Of a stretch of DNA of 64,000 nucleotides, positions 1 to 11,059 are shown piece by piece. Origin of the DNA: Kingdonia uniflora. Lineage: Eukaryota > Streptophyta > Magnoliopsida > Ranunculales > Circaeasteraceae. The translations under genes and the position numbers were made by a program. The notes under the pieces are model-generated. The model worked only from the letters and a program-made list of their open reading frames with translations. It had not been told where the DNA came from and made no database searches. How positions within the stretch are numbered: position 1 is the stretch's first letter; each line of letters opens with the position of its first letter. The stretch lies in the NCBI GenBank assembly GCA_014058105.1, contig JACGCM010001497.1, positions 2,480,001 through 2,544,000 on the forward strand, read 5' to 3'.

Positions 1-91
1 ATCAGCATTAAAGTAACATAACAAAATATTGTTTAGGTCCCATCGACCATTTTTACATCTTTCATCAAACAAAACCTTTTTCAAACATAAT

Positions 92-1462
92 TTATTCTGC
101 AGGGAGAGAAACTGCATCATCAACGTTCAGGAATCCACCTGAAGCAAGCTCATTCAATATTTCCTTGGGACAAAAGCCCTCGGGAAACATCTTCACTGGA
201 TCCTCGACAACCTTCCAATCCACTAGGAACCTCAGGGGTTTTAGGAACTTTATCCTCTACATCTGAATCGACAAAAACCAAGTTCCTGGCAACACCTAAT
301 TCTTCACACGCACATGATTCCCACGCTCATCCTCCTGAACTTGTACTCTCATCCTCACTATCTCCACTCTTACATATAAACCCCAGCTTACACATGATAT
401 TTATATACACAACAAACATGAACATTCAAGTCACTCATTCTATTCGCATGTGATCTCTATAAAATGAGTCAAATCAATCATCCTAAAAAATCGTTTCTGG
501 TCCTACACAGTCAAACATACTCCAGTTCGAGATCTAGCACACTCAACATTAACATACATTCAAAAACAACTATCTAACTATCAACTAACTCGATTACTTA
601 TATTCGGCTCATAAATTTCATTTCTTCAAGATAACCATATACAAATACAATACAAATCAATACAAAATTTATTCATTAAACACTCTGTTACATGTTACAT
701 TCAACAATTAACTTCTTCGATTACATTACATCAAGCTACCTTTTATGATTCTATCATTCGATATAAGGTACTCGAAGCTAGATGCTTCTTTTCACCCGAA
801 TCTGACATTTCCTCCGGTGACAGGGGCAACGATAATCTAAGAAACTCAATGAATCTCAGGTCATGGAACTTCTAAAAATAGTTGCTTGTGTGTGCCATAC
901 AAATAGATAGCAATAGAAAATTATAAGAAGTTTTAAAGATCGACAAGAGATACAGGAGACCCTTGCCGCCTTTGCATCATCATCTTTAATATGAGTAGTG
1001 GCCACTTCTCCAAAAAATTGATGAGCACCAAAATCTCCTGTGACAGCAAACAACACTAACTCCAATAGACACACGGCATTCTGACGCTCTCTACCTCCTC
1101 CTCCCTCAATTTTCCCAGCCATCATAACCACCGGTTCTAGATTAAACAAAATCAGAAACATAGCACCAAGACTTACCTCTATCCGCCTTCGCATCGTCAT
1201 TTTCTATATGAGCAGTGACCACTTCTCTAAAAAGTTGATGAGTACCAAAACCTCTTGCGACAACAAACGACACTGACTTCATTAAACACACGGTGTTCCG
1301 ATACTCTCTACCTCTTCCTCCTTTAATTTTCCCAACCATCATAACCACCGGTTTAAGATTAAACTAAATTAGAGACATAACACCAAGACTTACCTCTGTA
1401 TAGCCATTACAAATACCATCTGCAAGCTCCAACCACTCACTATGCCACGCCTGGGGCGACAT
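92..1462 (-). pseudogene. Antisense ORF (aORF) gene of Tat element A1, spliced, decayed
   Basis: This gene lies on the strand opposite to the retrotransposon and reads from the 3' LTR side back towards pol. Exon 1 (1462-1394) starts MSPQAWHSEW and ends after 23 codons at a consensus donor, GAG then GTAAGT. Exon 2 is present twice (about 1358-1181 and 1145-964); both copies read FNL(K/E)PVVMM in the same phase and the first is followed by GTAAGT. The last exon (about 365-92) contains RVQVQEDERGNHV and ends SLPAE-stop, with two internal stops. The region between about 370 and 950 looks intronic or decayed. Antisense ORFs at this place are known for Tat-lineage elements; their function is unknown. 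I recognise no catalytic domain. The exon model is inferred from splice signals and comparison with A3. Confidence 0.6.
954..1388. repeat. Two-copy tandem repeat, period about 217 bp
   Basis: Segments about 954-1170 and 1171-1388 align along their whole length with a constant offset of 217 bp; for example CCGCCTT(T/C)GCATC at 966 and 1183, and ACCAAGACTTACCTC near 1165 and 1383. Each unit contains one exon of the antisense gene plus its splice donor (ACTTAC on the + strand), so an exon was duplicated. Divergence looks like 15-20 percent by eye. Confidence 0.85.
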
Positions 1463-1520
1463 CTTTATCATAACGTCTTCCAAACCATTTACCCGCCGAA
1501 TAACAACCCTTTCTTTCTCA

Positions 1521-1531
1521 ATTTATTTATA
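1521..1531 (-). promoter_or_regulatory. TATA box for the A1 antisense gene
   Basis: The - strand reads GGGTTATAAATAAATTG, about 60-70 bp upstream of the antisense start codon at 1462. The same core occurs upstream of the antisense genes of A3 (63122-63130) and Tat-B (33503-33511). Function is inferred from position and conservation. Confidence 0.5.
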
Positions 1532-1723
1532 ACCCAACATTCCAGAGGTGACAAAAACTAATGTCCTGCATTAAATGCTCCTCGGGAAAGACGTGACCAG
1601 GTTCATTTGACTTTTTTCCCTCGAAAATGGCAGCATGAAGACTTCTAAAACTTTTGACAACCTCTTCAGCTTATAATTTCTTCTCGGCATAACCACAAGT
1701 ACTTATGTCGAGAATAAGGCAAT

Positions 1724-2199
1724 TGTAGTAGCATATTTTCTAGATTTGACAACGAGAAGCCAACAGAATATAATCGAAGACAACCCAACATTCGAGAAGA
1801 TACTACGTCTGTAACCATAAGTTCTTGACCTACTAAAACTAGTCATTGTGCTTGGTCAAAAAGAGCCGTTGAAGATCCGCGAAGTTTGCCCACTACCCCC
1901 AAACTTGGAAACTATTTTTCTTTTTATAAAACTGCCTGTATCTACTATAAATACAAGCAAAGAATAAGTTATTGAAATCCACAACTTTATTATTCAGTCA
2001 TCCTTACATTCATATCATATAACAGATTATAATAATTAGCAACTTATTGGATTTTATATCAAAACCCTCCTCGAGGTCATAGTTTTTCTCATCATTTACT
2101 GAGTTTCCATATAAAATCTTGCTTGTTTAAGCTTATTATTACATCTTCCTTACTAAAAGTATTGGTGAAGGTTATTCTCCCAGAAAACACGCCATTATA
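1724..2199 (+). repeat. 3' LTR of Tat family A copy A1 (476 bp)
   Basis: Begins TGTAGTAGCATATT and ends GCCATTATA, where the related A2 LTR ends CCATTACA. The TATA box TATAAATA lies at 1946-1953, followed by the same ACAAGCAA stretch as in A2. The conserved CCTCCTCGAGRTC segment lies near 2068. The 3' end abuts the Ulp1-like remnant directly. Confidence 0.8.
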
Positions 2200-2742
2200 A
2201 ATATGTCATAAGCAATTGTGTAACGACATTCATCACCGTCTATCAGATCTAGAAATTTCATCCCCTTAGGATATTGTACATAAAGGCAAGCATATAGATC
2301 CCGCAGTCATTACTATTTGGCTGCATTGGACATTCCTCCAAATGAGTTATCCCTCTGGAGTTAATACCATAAGTCTTTACCTCTGAACCAGTAGGTGGAC
2401 TACTACGATCAGAAAATTTGTCCGTATCAACATTTTTGGGAAGATTGTTAATAGCTGATCTTCATTACGCTGGTGTCCAGAAGATAACTTCTTCTTCTGT
2501 GTATTTGCAATTTTTTCATCCACTAGTGAATCATCGATGCATATTTTTCTTCCCTTAAAGGATACAGCACAAAGGACCCAGTGGTTGCTATTGAGATTCC
2601 GGGGAATGAGTATTAATTTCGAATTCACCACTTTCAAATCTTCTCGATGAAAATAATGAGAAACTGTAGGATCCCATTGCATAAATGTAATTTGTTCCCA
2701 AATTGATTTCTTCTTCAATTCCACACCTACTAGAGAGGACAT
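2200..2742 (-). pseudogene. Ulp1-type cysteine peptidase catalytic domain
   Basis: Ulp1 (C48) peptidases cleave SUMO-type isopeptide or C-terminal bonds. The translation carries ILIPRNLNSNHWVLCAV, whose His (codon 2581-2583) is the expected catalytic His, then CIDDSL with the catalytic Asp, and in a second frame segment QPNSNDCGIYM, with the expected oxyanion Gln and the catalytic Cys (codon 2303-2305). So all catalytic residues remain visible, but a frame change separates the His/Asp part from the Cys part. The A1 LTR ends at 2199 and may have removed the extreme C-terminus. Product activity is not expected. Confidence 0.75.
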
Positions 2743-3149
2743 AATATGAGTCTAGATACTGAAGCCTTACCTATATATTTATAGGAATGGACATCTATCA
2801 GCACAATCTTTTCTTTAACTGGGCGGGCATGATGTTGTCCATCAAACTATTGAATCAGGGCTTTAATGACTTGAACAAAAAAAAAGAATGACAAATTATA
2901 AACCAAAAATGATAAAGTTCAGAAATACAAATGACAACAACGTCAAAACAAATTATAAAAAGCAAGGAAAACAACTTTGTTATAAAGAAATGCCAAAGTA
3001 CAACAAAAAAAGGATAAACAATTTAAAAACAAATGGCAAGAACTACTATACAAATGATAGTTTTTTGAAAAAATGATTTATATGACAGGGATAACCTAAT
3101 AAATGACAAAAATGAAAAGAAATAAATGATATAAATACCTCATTGTCCA

Positions 3150-3480
3150 ACAATTCTTTGGATGTAAGGTATAGAGAGCGTTAAGGTAAACAATTTTATC
3201 ACCTATCCTCATATAGGTACTTGTGTTATAGACCATAACTTCAAGAGATAATTTATCATTCCTCAGTGACCAGACTTAGTCCATCTAGTTTTTCTCATCC
3301 TAGGAAATGGGTCTTTGAATAAAAAATTCGAATAATACTCCAGGAAGAAGCTTATCAAGGTGAGCAAGCAATAAGTTCATTTGACAAGTCAATAAGAAGG
3401 CTCTATCATTAATATCTTCGTCAGTTAGTGTATGTCTCTTCTTTAAGGTGACATTCACTTCTTACTCCATTAAAATAAGC
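3150..3480 (-). pseudogene. Upstream exon of the Ulp1-like remnant
   Basis: The - strand translation of this stretch reads LKKRHTLTDEDINDRAF, then LLLAHLDKLLPGVLFEF and later GDKIVYLNALYTL, with two or three stops. It keeps a protein-like composition and the same strand as the Ulp1 domain. It fits the region before the catalytic core in plant Ulp1 relatives, but I cannot name a motif in it. Confidence 0.4.
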
Positions 3481-4653
3481 TAGAGCAGATATGTCAAAAT
3501 AAAAAAATGAAATATAAATGTGCATATTACATGAGAATGAGTAATAAACCAGTAATTTATATATTGGTCTGGATAACAACCATTTCTTTTATTACTTTCA
3601 CAGGGTCTGGTTTGTTGTGTGAAGTTCCATCATCATCAGTCTTACCTTCACCCACCTCCTCTTCACTCTGTTCCTTGACAGATACAGCAGTTGTTTGGTT
3701 TACACTAGTCTATAAATACGCATAATACAAATGATAAGAGTGATACAAGATTTGGTAAAATAAAAGAAGAACATGAAAAGTTACTAGTAAACAAATGATA
3801 AGTTACCTGATAAGCTTTACCAATGAGTTCCTCCTAGTTGAAGAGTACTACATCAGTTTTTGCTACCATAGTCTGTATACCAAATTGTAAAGAAGAAATA
3901 AATTAAAAATGGTAAAATACCTCATTAGCTTTTTTTCCATCATAATACACCACTAGACTTTGTTGTTCTGAATCCTCCATCTGTAAAATAGGATATGCAT
4001 ACTATGAATGGTAAAATTAAATAAACAAACAACAAGGTAGCAACAAATATGAGAGATAGCTCAAAACAAATATTAGATAAATACCTCTTGAACTTCCTCT
4101 TCTTCAGCAACTTGAGGTTGCTCTTCTTCAGCAGATTTAACTTTCTCCTCGACATCTTTCTCATCATCATAATCTTTCTCATCTTCATCATCTTTTTTGT
4201 CACCCTTCATCCATTTCACATAAAACAAATGAAATAAGTAAAGACTTCAGAAGAAATGAAAGTTTTGGAAAATAGAATGACAAAGACATCCGAACAAATA
4301 TTAAAAATTTTAGAACTAATGACAGGCTTGTGAATAAATGACAAAGTTCATAAAGTAAATGCCAATTTTTTGAACAACAAATGTCAAATAAAATTAAATA
4401 AATGATAAGAAGTCGTAAATGGATAATACCTCTAGAAGATCACTATCATATTCAAATGATATCGCTTCCAAATTTACTTTCCTCCCAGCTTCGACTTCAT
4501 CCTGCACCATTAAATTTTTTACCACCTCTAATCCTTCTTCAGGGGCAACTTGTTGAATCAAATTTTCTGCAGTTGATTGAATTTCCTCAAGTTCTGGGAA
4601 TTCTGCCCATCTCTTCCTTAACGCTCTATTACCCTCTTGGGGATTTGGGATTT

Positions 4654-5097
4654 TTAAAAGATCAATTGGACATGATCAAATTGTTCATCAGTGAGAGCTT
4701 CTTTCTTCGTGCCTTCAACTTTTATCTTCAGGAGTACATCAACATCTTCTGTCTTCTTGTTCTTCTTGTTGGCATTCGTCTTGTTCTTCCTCTGCCTTTC
4801 TTCGTTACCTTTTTTCTTCTTTTCAATCTTTTGATTTTTTTGTTGGAGCTCTCTTTGCCAGGTTCTCAGCTTCGTCGTCTTCCTTTTTCCATCTTCTTTT
4901 TCATTACCATCTTCTTCTCGCTTGCGTTTTATGGTTTTCTTAGGAGTAAAGAACTGGTACTGCCCAAGGAGTAGAGTATTATCTCTAAGTGGTAGAGTAC
5001 TGTCTCTTACTGTAGACATCGCAATTCGTTCTAGCATTTTACCATGGTTATGCAAAATTTTACCATGGTCCTCCAATTGGGAACATAGCTCAACCAC
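4654..5097 (-). pseudogene. Lys/Glu-rich coiled-coil-like segment of the Ulp1 locus
   Basis: An open stretch of 147 codons on the - strand. Residues about 1-45 are heptad-like (Leu-rich, QLEDHGKILHNHGKMLERI), and residues 55-120 are extremely rich in Lys, Glu, Gln and Asn, with several basic clusters resembling nuclear localisation signals. It lies between the DUF1985-like and Ulp1 parts, where such low-complexity linkers are usual. The long + strand reading frame over 4402-4974 is its antisense shadow. Confidence 0.45.
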
Positions 5098-5559
5098 TAC
5101 AGCTTTGATCTCAGTGGCAGAAGAACTATTACCGATTGTAGGTGAACCGACTATAGGCGCAACACCGATTATAGGCGTACCACCGATTTCAGGTGCTTCA
5201 ATGTGATTTTTCTGAAATATTCATACAGATGACGATTACAAAGGGTAAATTATAAATGACAGAAAAAGTCTAACAATGACAATATGCATAAAATAGATGA
5301 TAAAAAAGGACTTAATAATAACATAGAAGAAATCAAGCAAATGACAAGAAGATGATACCAAATGCCAAACCTAAGCAAATAAATGATACGAAACTTAAAT
5401 TAAATGACAAGGAAGCAATGAAATGATTCATTCATACAAAGAATGAAAGATTATCATGGCCTTTTGCACAAGTTCTTGCTGCATGTCAGTCTCAGACGCC
5501 TTCATAGCTATTACCAGCAATTAATGGTTACCAAAAAAAAATTTTAAACCTCACAATTT

Positions 5560-6475
5560 GGTGATCCCTAAAGGATAACATCCTCCATCCCTGTAGCTTA
5601 GGGAATAAATGTATGGATTCATGAATTCTTGGATACTTTAGGCCATGAATAGAGAGAAAAGTCCATATCATCAATACTCAGGTATATCCGTACAGTGATA
5701 AAGCTTTATTCAATTTTTTATCAGCGGCAGATCGATAATCGGCAAACTCCACTATTTGACTCAACATACTTCACCTCAATGTTTCTCCCCTTATTCGGAA
5801 GGAGAAATGATAGTATAATTTTTAACAAATTTAATCAAATAAGATCATCTGCAAAACAAAATCATACAATGTAATGATAAGAGCCTTAGAAAATAATGAC
5901 CCAAAGATGGTAAATACAATACAAAATTTTTTGGGGTGACAAATCCAATGAAGAATGATGATAAATAATACAAAACAAATGACAAATTAGAACCTTACCA
6001 TGATGTCTTTCCAATTTTGCCTATTTTAACCATTAATTTCTTTCAAATCATATGTATTCTTCTTCTTAGGGAATTGCCTCATTCTTAAATTCATTATCTG
6101 CTCAGGATCAACAAATAAGAACTTATTTGTAATAGAAGAGACACGTAGCCCCAAAATTAGGCAAACATGAATGAGTTTCATCTAAATTATCGTCCTCTTA
6201 AATTGGAACTTCATATCACTGAGATGACAATCAAATATTTCCATAACCAACGTCGACATCATTGTTATTGGATCAATTAGCAGTAACATTACATAACAGG
6301 TAATGTGAAGAGCACCCTTCTCTTCTTCAGGTAGAGCTGCAAACATATTGTGAAGTCTTACACCTGTACACCAAGATGTATAATTTTTAGCATTAGAGGT
6401 ACCTTTCTTGTTTTTACCTTCTTGCGTTTGGTTCTCCTCGCTATATTGCTCATTCACTTCTTTATCATACTTCAT
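5560..6475 (-). pseudogene. DUF1985-like N-terminal region
   Basis: Exon 6475-6182 has an acidic, Gln/Lys-rich start, then VRLHNMFAALPEEEKGAL and a hydrophobic stretch. The next segment (about 6160-6000) reads KFLFVDPEQIMNLRMRQFPKKK and ends at a GT donor (ATGGTAAGG). A further segment (about 5830-5560) contains LNKALSLYGYT and then VLMIWTFLSIHGL, resembling the DUF1985 pattern where a short helix is followed by a Trp-containing ALQVWAFE-like stretch. It contains stops. The similarity is from memory of the family, so moderate confidence only. Confidence 0.45.
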
Positions 6476-6499
6476 TATGAAAGAAGAAGAAAATATAGA

Positions 6500-7770
6500 C
6501 TTTAATCAAACTCCTGGTAGGTAGTAGTTACACAGAAGATTTACCACTAAAATAATACTAAAATCATGCATACACACACGATGTATAGAATCACGATGAT
6601 TGCGAGAAAATGGTTTGTGCAACCCGGATGATTTTTGCGATTGTTAATCACACACACAATGTGTAAAATCGGGACAATTTTTACGGTCTTTGAGGAATGG
6701 GGATGGTTTTTGGCGCCAAAAGCCAGATGAACTCATGTGAATTGCACGTATTACCTAACCCTAAACAACAGTAAACAAATGCCAAATAATATAACTGATG
6801 GTGACAGAGTCTACATGATTCCATATAACTAATGTTTAAACACATGACAGATTAACATTCATCAAATGACAACAAATGCATGAAATGGTGACAAGGTCTG
6901 CCTTACACGTCTCAAAATAGTAATGACACGTGTATATCGAGGAATTAAAATTGGACACGTGGCATGATAATATATTTTTAAAAGATTCAAATTTTTATTA
7001 TTATTATTTAGGAAGCAACATTAATACTTGTGGAGCCCACGGCCTTACCTGTGACCTTATTTGTAGAGCCCGCGGCCTACAGACCTATTACAATATTTAA
7101 GTAGTTAATATTTTTCTGAAAGAATGGCAAAGTTATATAAAAAAAATGACAATGTAGGCTGAACAAGTGAGAAATCCATTATTGATTATGACAACTAGCT
7201 GTTTCCAAATGACATAGGTGTCTGAAAGAATACTAGAGTTTAACTAAATAAATGACATAGTTTAGCCGGAAGCAGCCGCGCAGACGATTTGCCATCGTTT
7301 GTTCCATGAGTTGAGTATTATAGAGTACCATCTACAGAAGTTACGAGTACCATCATTTCCTAAATTCCCAAAGAGTATAGTACTAGTCTTTAATCAATTA
7401 CTTGGTAGGCATCAGTCACACAAACAGTTTATGATAAATAGTTGGGACATTTTTACGGTTGAGTATGAAGAAGAAACTATTTGAGGAATCGAGATCGTCT
7501 TTGGCGCCAAATGGCAGACGAACTCTTGTGAATTGCACGTGATACCTAACGATAAATAAGATGAGAAATAGTAACAGAATTTGGTGAATGAGTTTGCCTT
7601 CTTACAAATAACAAATATGGTAAAACGTAAGATAAACTATACAAAAACAAATGACAAGAAATTCATGAGATGGTGACAATGTCTGCCGTACACGTACACG
7701 TACACGTGGCTTGATATAATAGTTTTAAATGAGTTTTACAATTTTTTATTATTTCGGATGTGACATTCGT
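6500..7770. repeat. Diverged direct duplication upstream of the Ulp1 locus
   Basis: Segment 6500-7045 aligns in order with 7385-7770: CTTTAATCAA...TGGTAGG at 6500 and 7389, TTTGAGGAAT near 6689 and 7479, TTTTTGGCGCCAAA-like followed by TGTGAATTGCACGT near 6710-6750 and 7500-7540, an ACACGTGGC-containing stretch near 6955 and 7703, and a CTTGYGRAGCCCA stretch near 7028 and 7773. No coding potential is seen in either copy. It may be a duplicated promoter or terminal region of the element. Confidence 0.6.
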
Positions 7771-7779
7771 ACTTGCGAA

Positions 7780-8103
7780 GCCCAAAAATAGGTGGTTGTA
7801 TGTTGTTATATTGCAACTTTAGTAGAGGCAAAACTAGTTTTTCCTCTTGCCAATATCGATTTTAGAATTTATTATTCCCTGGCTCTGATTTTGTAAAGAT
7901 GGCAAAAAGTAGTATTTATTCTCATAATTTTCGTAAGATATATTAATCCTACCTAACATAATAATACTTACAACTAATTCGACATACCCGTATCTTAATT
8001 CTATTTTATGTCCATTTTGCTAAATACACACGCTCACCTTATGGCCCTCAACCTTTTATTTAAGAATTTACAAAATAGTATTCCAGATAAAAGGAATACT
8101 GTT
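7780..8103. other. Unassigned flank between the Ulp1 locus and element A2
   Basis: About 320 bp of AT-rich DNA with no gene that I recognise. AGTATTCC and GGAATACT just before 8104 form a short imperfect hairpin next to the LTR. I cannot define a clean 5-bp target duplication here because the right end of A2 is lost. Confidence 0.4.
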
Positions 8104-8583
8104 TGTAGTAACATATTTCTTAGATTCGATAAGGACAAGCTAGCAGAATCATGTCGAAGGTATCCTATAATTTTAGAAGACGTCAAATACAGATCTCAAC
8201 TATCCATAAGTAGCCGCTACACTTAGTCAAATAGAGCCATTGCACATGATCCGTGAAGTTTGCCCACCACCCATGAAGATATGAAAAATACTTGTAACTG
8301 CATGTATCCATCTATAAATACAAGCAAGGCATATGTCAATACCCCATTAGAATATTTGTCTAAATTTCATTATAATACTTTACTCAATCCCTCTGCAAGT
8401 GTAGTAAATTAACATATAGTGGATTCAAATCACCAAATCCTCCTCGAGATCGTAGATTTTCTCAGGCTTCACAGAGTTTTCACATAAAATCTACTGTGTT
8501 ACAATCTTCGATTACATCTAAGTAGTATTCACTTGTTACAAAAGTATTGACGAAGTTCACCTACCAGAAAACTGGCCATTACA
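8104..8583 (+). repeat. 5' LTR of Tat element A2 (480 bp)
   Basis: Starts TGTAGTAACATATTTC and ends CCATTACA directly before a TTGGCGCC primer-binding site. It contains TATAAATA at 8313-8320 and aligns with 1724-2199 and with the reverse complement of 62446-62937. Confidence 0.85.
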
Positions 8584-8602
8584 ATTGGCGCCATCTGTGG
8601 GA
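8584..8602 (+). other. Primer-binding site of A2
   Basis: The sequence ATTGGCGCCATCTGTGGGA follows the LTR end immediately. TGGCGCC(G/A)TCTGTGGGA is the usual leader of plant gypsy elements of this kind. I do not assign the tRNA species. Confidence 0.75.
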
Positions 8603-8650
8603 ACCCTATTTTTTTCTTTGCCAAATCGCATCTCAAACAGTCACTGACAT

Positions 8651-10005
8651 GACCAACATGAACCTCAGAAGTGCCTCCAGTTCCCAGAGGAATAATGAGG
8701 ACATTCCAGCAACTGCCTTACCAGAAATAGTTAATTTACACAATGTTATTGTCGAGCTTTAGAAGTAGATAGAGTATGACGGGGTCTAGCGGCTCGAAGA
8801 TCAAAGAATTCACATTCAAGTTCTCAAAGTCAATAGAGACGAGAGGAGGAAAGCCCTGGAATAGCAGAGTCGAACTCATTAAAAAGAAATGGAAAGTCTG
8901 TGATGATAACATGATCGATTCACTGCTCGACAAGGTTCACCCCTCCTAGCCTGAAGCGAACATCGATCGTGAGCCTCCCATAGGGAAAATGAACCAAGAG
9001 AAGAATGTAGCCGAACTTCTAGATCTTGATCAAGAAGCCCAGACAGGGTGTCATGATATTTTGGGCTAACATCATCTGTGTCGACCATCCAGGGAAGTCG
9101 ATGCACTCTCCATCGAACCCCACCACCTCCTCTAAGGCAACCAGTAAGAGAAAGGCTGGGACCTGAAGGATAAGGTGATTTTGATCCTCATCCTGTAGCA
9201 GCACCAAACCTTCCCTCACAATTTGTTACTCTTGATGACCTGAACAATCAGATTCAACAACACTAGTCGAAGATCTGCTCTAGACAGGATCGAAACGAAT
9301 CCTATTTCCCTTTACCTCGAAGTTATGCCTATTCCAGATAATTTTTACATGCCAAAGTTTTAGCAATATGCAAGCCTCGCCGACCTTCTCACCCATGTAC
9401 GTCATTTTAAAGTAGCAGTTGGCCTGTACTCTAAACTCGATCATATGTTATGTCATTTATTCACCATGAGCCACAAAGAGGAACCACTTAGATGGTTTCA
9501 TACCATCCCTGAAGGATCGATAACTAGCTTCGCCCAGCTACAACAGTTGTTCAAATCAAATTACGCTCATGCAAAAGAATAAGAGATAGTGATCAATTTA
9601 TTATTCTTTTTTGAACAAGGCACAAAGGAAACCCTCAGAAACTTTTACAAGCGTTTCCTGCAAGAGACAAGAAAGATTGGGAATTTAGATCCGAAAATTG
9701 TGGTACCAGTATTTACTTATGTACTCCACATCGATTCTAAAGTTCGAGTTGAACTTACTCTTCACAAGCCTGAAATAGTTATAGAAATGATTGATGTCGT
9801 TAACAACTACATCGAGCTCAAGCAATCAAAGAAAGAAAAAATGAAAAGTTCTTCTATTATTCATTCCAACGATATCCATTCTGCACCACACCACACCACA
9901 AACCTACCAATAATGCTATCACAAAACAACGTAGGAGATCAAATGAAAATGTCAAAGGAAAAGATGGGAAGAAAGATAGACCAATCCCAATTTTACCTCA
10001 AATGA
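8651..10005 (+). pseudogene. Gag remnant of A2
   Basis: Gag forms the retrotransposon particle. A candidate start MTNMNLRSASSS lies at 8651. The retrotransposon gag core is clear at about 9450-9810: HKEEPLRWFHTIPEGSI, then SFAQLQQLFKSNY, and after one stop GTKETLRNFYKRFLQE. It ends with a Lys-rich tail at 10005. The part from 8762 to 9450 has many stops and shifts. No zinc knuckle is evident, as is common in Tat gags. Confidence 0.75.
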
Positions 10006-10292
10006 CAATAACCCTATCAACTATCTTACCCATACTAAAGGGAGACAAATTCTTTCATAAATTATAGCAAATCCCTGATGTCCCGAATAAACCTTTCTGC
10101 CAATATCACAATGTTCATAGCCGTGAGACTGATAACGGTAATTCACTCATACACATTTTTAGTCGTATTGTCTTTGCAGGGAGGCTCTATGAATACGTAA
10201 TCGATGTCCAAAAGTTTTTTGAAAAAGAAACAAAAAGAAAGGAGGTTGACTAAGGACAGGGACAGGGTCAAGGTTAAGCTTGCCATCATTAT

Positions 10293-10586
10293 ATGATTGA
10301 GATCGAAAAAGGCAAGAAACAAAAGAAAGATGACATAATCACATCATATTGTAAGGTGACTTCTTCTGAGAAATCTGTCAAACTTCTACCTAGTTTCAGC
10401 AAAGCGAAGTGTCCATACCATATTTCTTTTAAGGATTGGGATACCACTCATGTGAAATACCCACATGATGATCCATTGTTGATAATGCTCAAAGTAGGAC
10501 ATGACTACTTACACATACTCCTTGTTGACACAGGAAGTGTAACTGATATATTATTCAAAAGGGCAGTCAATGTCCTAGGCTTTTAA
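10293..10586 (+). pseudogene. Aspartic protease remnant of A2
   Basis: The motif LLVDTGSVTDILF is the retropepsin active site (DTG) with its usual hydrophobic follow-up. The preceding PHDDPLLIMLKVGHDYLH matches the strand before the active site in Tat proteases. A stop cuts the reading after VNVLGF, but the domain continues in decayed form to about 10750 (ETIFVKFIIINTESEYF). Confidence 0.75.
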
Positions 10587-11059
10587 GCTTTAGTTAAAAC
10601 TTTAACCATAACTATCATAGGAATCAATGGTTCCAAAAAATTGTCTTTGGGAAAAATCACATTATCTGTTCAAGCAGGACCAGAAACAATTTTCGTCAAG
10701 TTCATCATCATTAATACCGAATCCGAATACTTTGAAATTTTGGGAAGAAGTTAGCTTCACTTAAACAAGGCCGTATCTTCGACATATCATCTGGATTTGC
10801 ACTTTCCGACTGATCATGGAGTTTGCAAAATCAAAGAAAGTCAGGTTGTAGCACGAATGTATTAAAATACCACCACGAATTCTCATGCATAAAAACTTCT
10901 AAAAGCATAACAATTATAGAAAGAGCCTCCCCCAACATTCGAGCAGCATAATACCGAAGAGGTTGAATCCATAGAACTTGATGGACCTGGGAGAAATGTT
11001 TTTATTAGCTTTAAGCTCTCACCAGAAGAAAGAAACCCTCCTGTAGTTCTTAAAGAAAA

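Larger units (their letters stand above)
1..2199 (+). mobile_element. Ty3/gypsy Tat-lineage element, family A copy A1 (3' end only)
   Basis: The 3' end of an LTR retrotransposon whose body lies left of the window. It holds 3' untranslated DNA with an antisense gene (92-1462), a weak polypurine tract just before 1724, and the 3' LTR 1724-2199. The assignment rests on my alignment of the LTR with 8104-8583 and with the reverse complement of 62446-62937: shared start TGTAGTARCATATT, shared TATAAATACA box and shared end (C)CATTAYA. The internal part 600-860 also aligns with the reverse complement of 63510-63850. The Tat assignment follows from copy A2, which carries a second RNase H. The 5' part and the left target-site duplicate are outside the window. 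Confidence 0.8.
2200..6475 (-). pseudogene. DUF1985-Ulp1 type gene remnant, possible MULE cargo
   Basis: Read on the - strand this is one decayed locus: a DUF1985-like N-terminus (6475-6000 and about 5830-5560), a Lys/Glu-rich segment (5097-4654), a short conserved exon (about 3480-3150) and a Ulp1 peptidase C-terminus (2742-2200). This domain order is typical of plant DUF1985-Ulp1 proteins, many of which are carried by Mutator-like elements. Exons are separated by AT-rich DNA full of AAATGACAA-like words. In-frame stops break several exons. I could not find terminal inverted repeats, so the MULE assignment is an inference; a decayed host gene family member is the alternative. Confidence 0.6.
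2885..7260. repeat. Dispersed AAATGACAA-like word (dozens of copies)
   Basis: The non-coding parts of the Ulp1 locus and its upstream flank are packed with variants of AAATGACAA (AAATGATAA, AAATGCCAA, AATGGTAAA), all on the same strand. Clusters lie at 2885-3135, 3725-3800, 4260-4410, 5255-5460, 5870-5990, 6775-6900 and 7110-7260. They are largely missing from the protein-like exons. Spacing is irregular, so this is not a simple tandem array; it may be the residue of an old short-unit array or of intron expansion. Confidence 0.6.

Noticed and set aside
2888..3076. 62-codon Lys/Asn-rich frame (+)
   Set aside because: Made of the AAATGACAA word field; no protein signature.
4402..4974. 190-codon open frame on the + strand, Leu-rich
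   Set aside because: It is the antisense of the Lys/Glu-rich exon of the Ulp1 locus; composition comes from CTT/TTC-rich complement.
8584..8602. tRNA species for the Tat primer-binding sites
   Set aside because: TGGCGCC fits more than one plant tRNA end from memory; not assigned.
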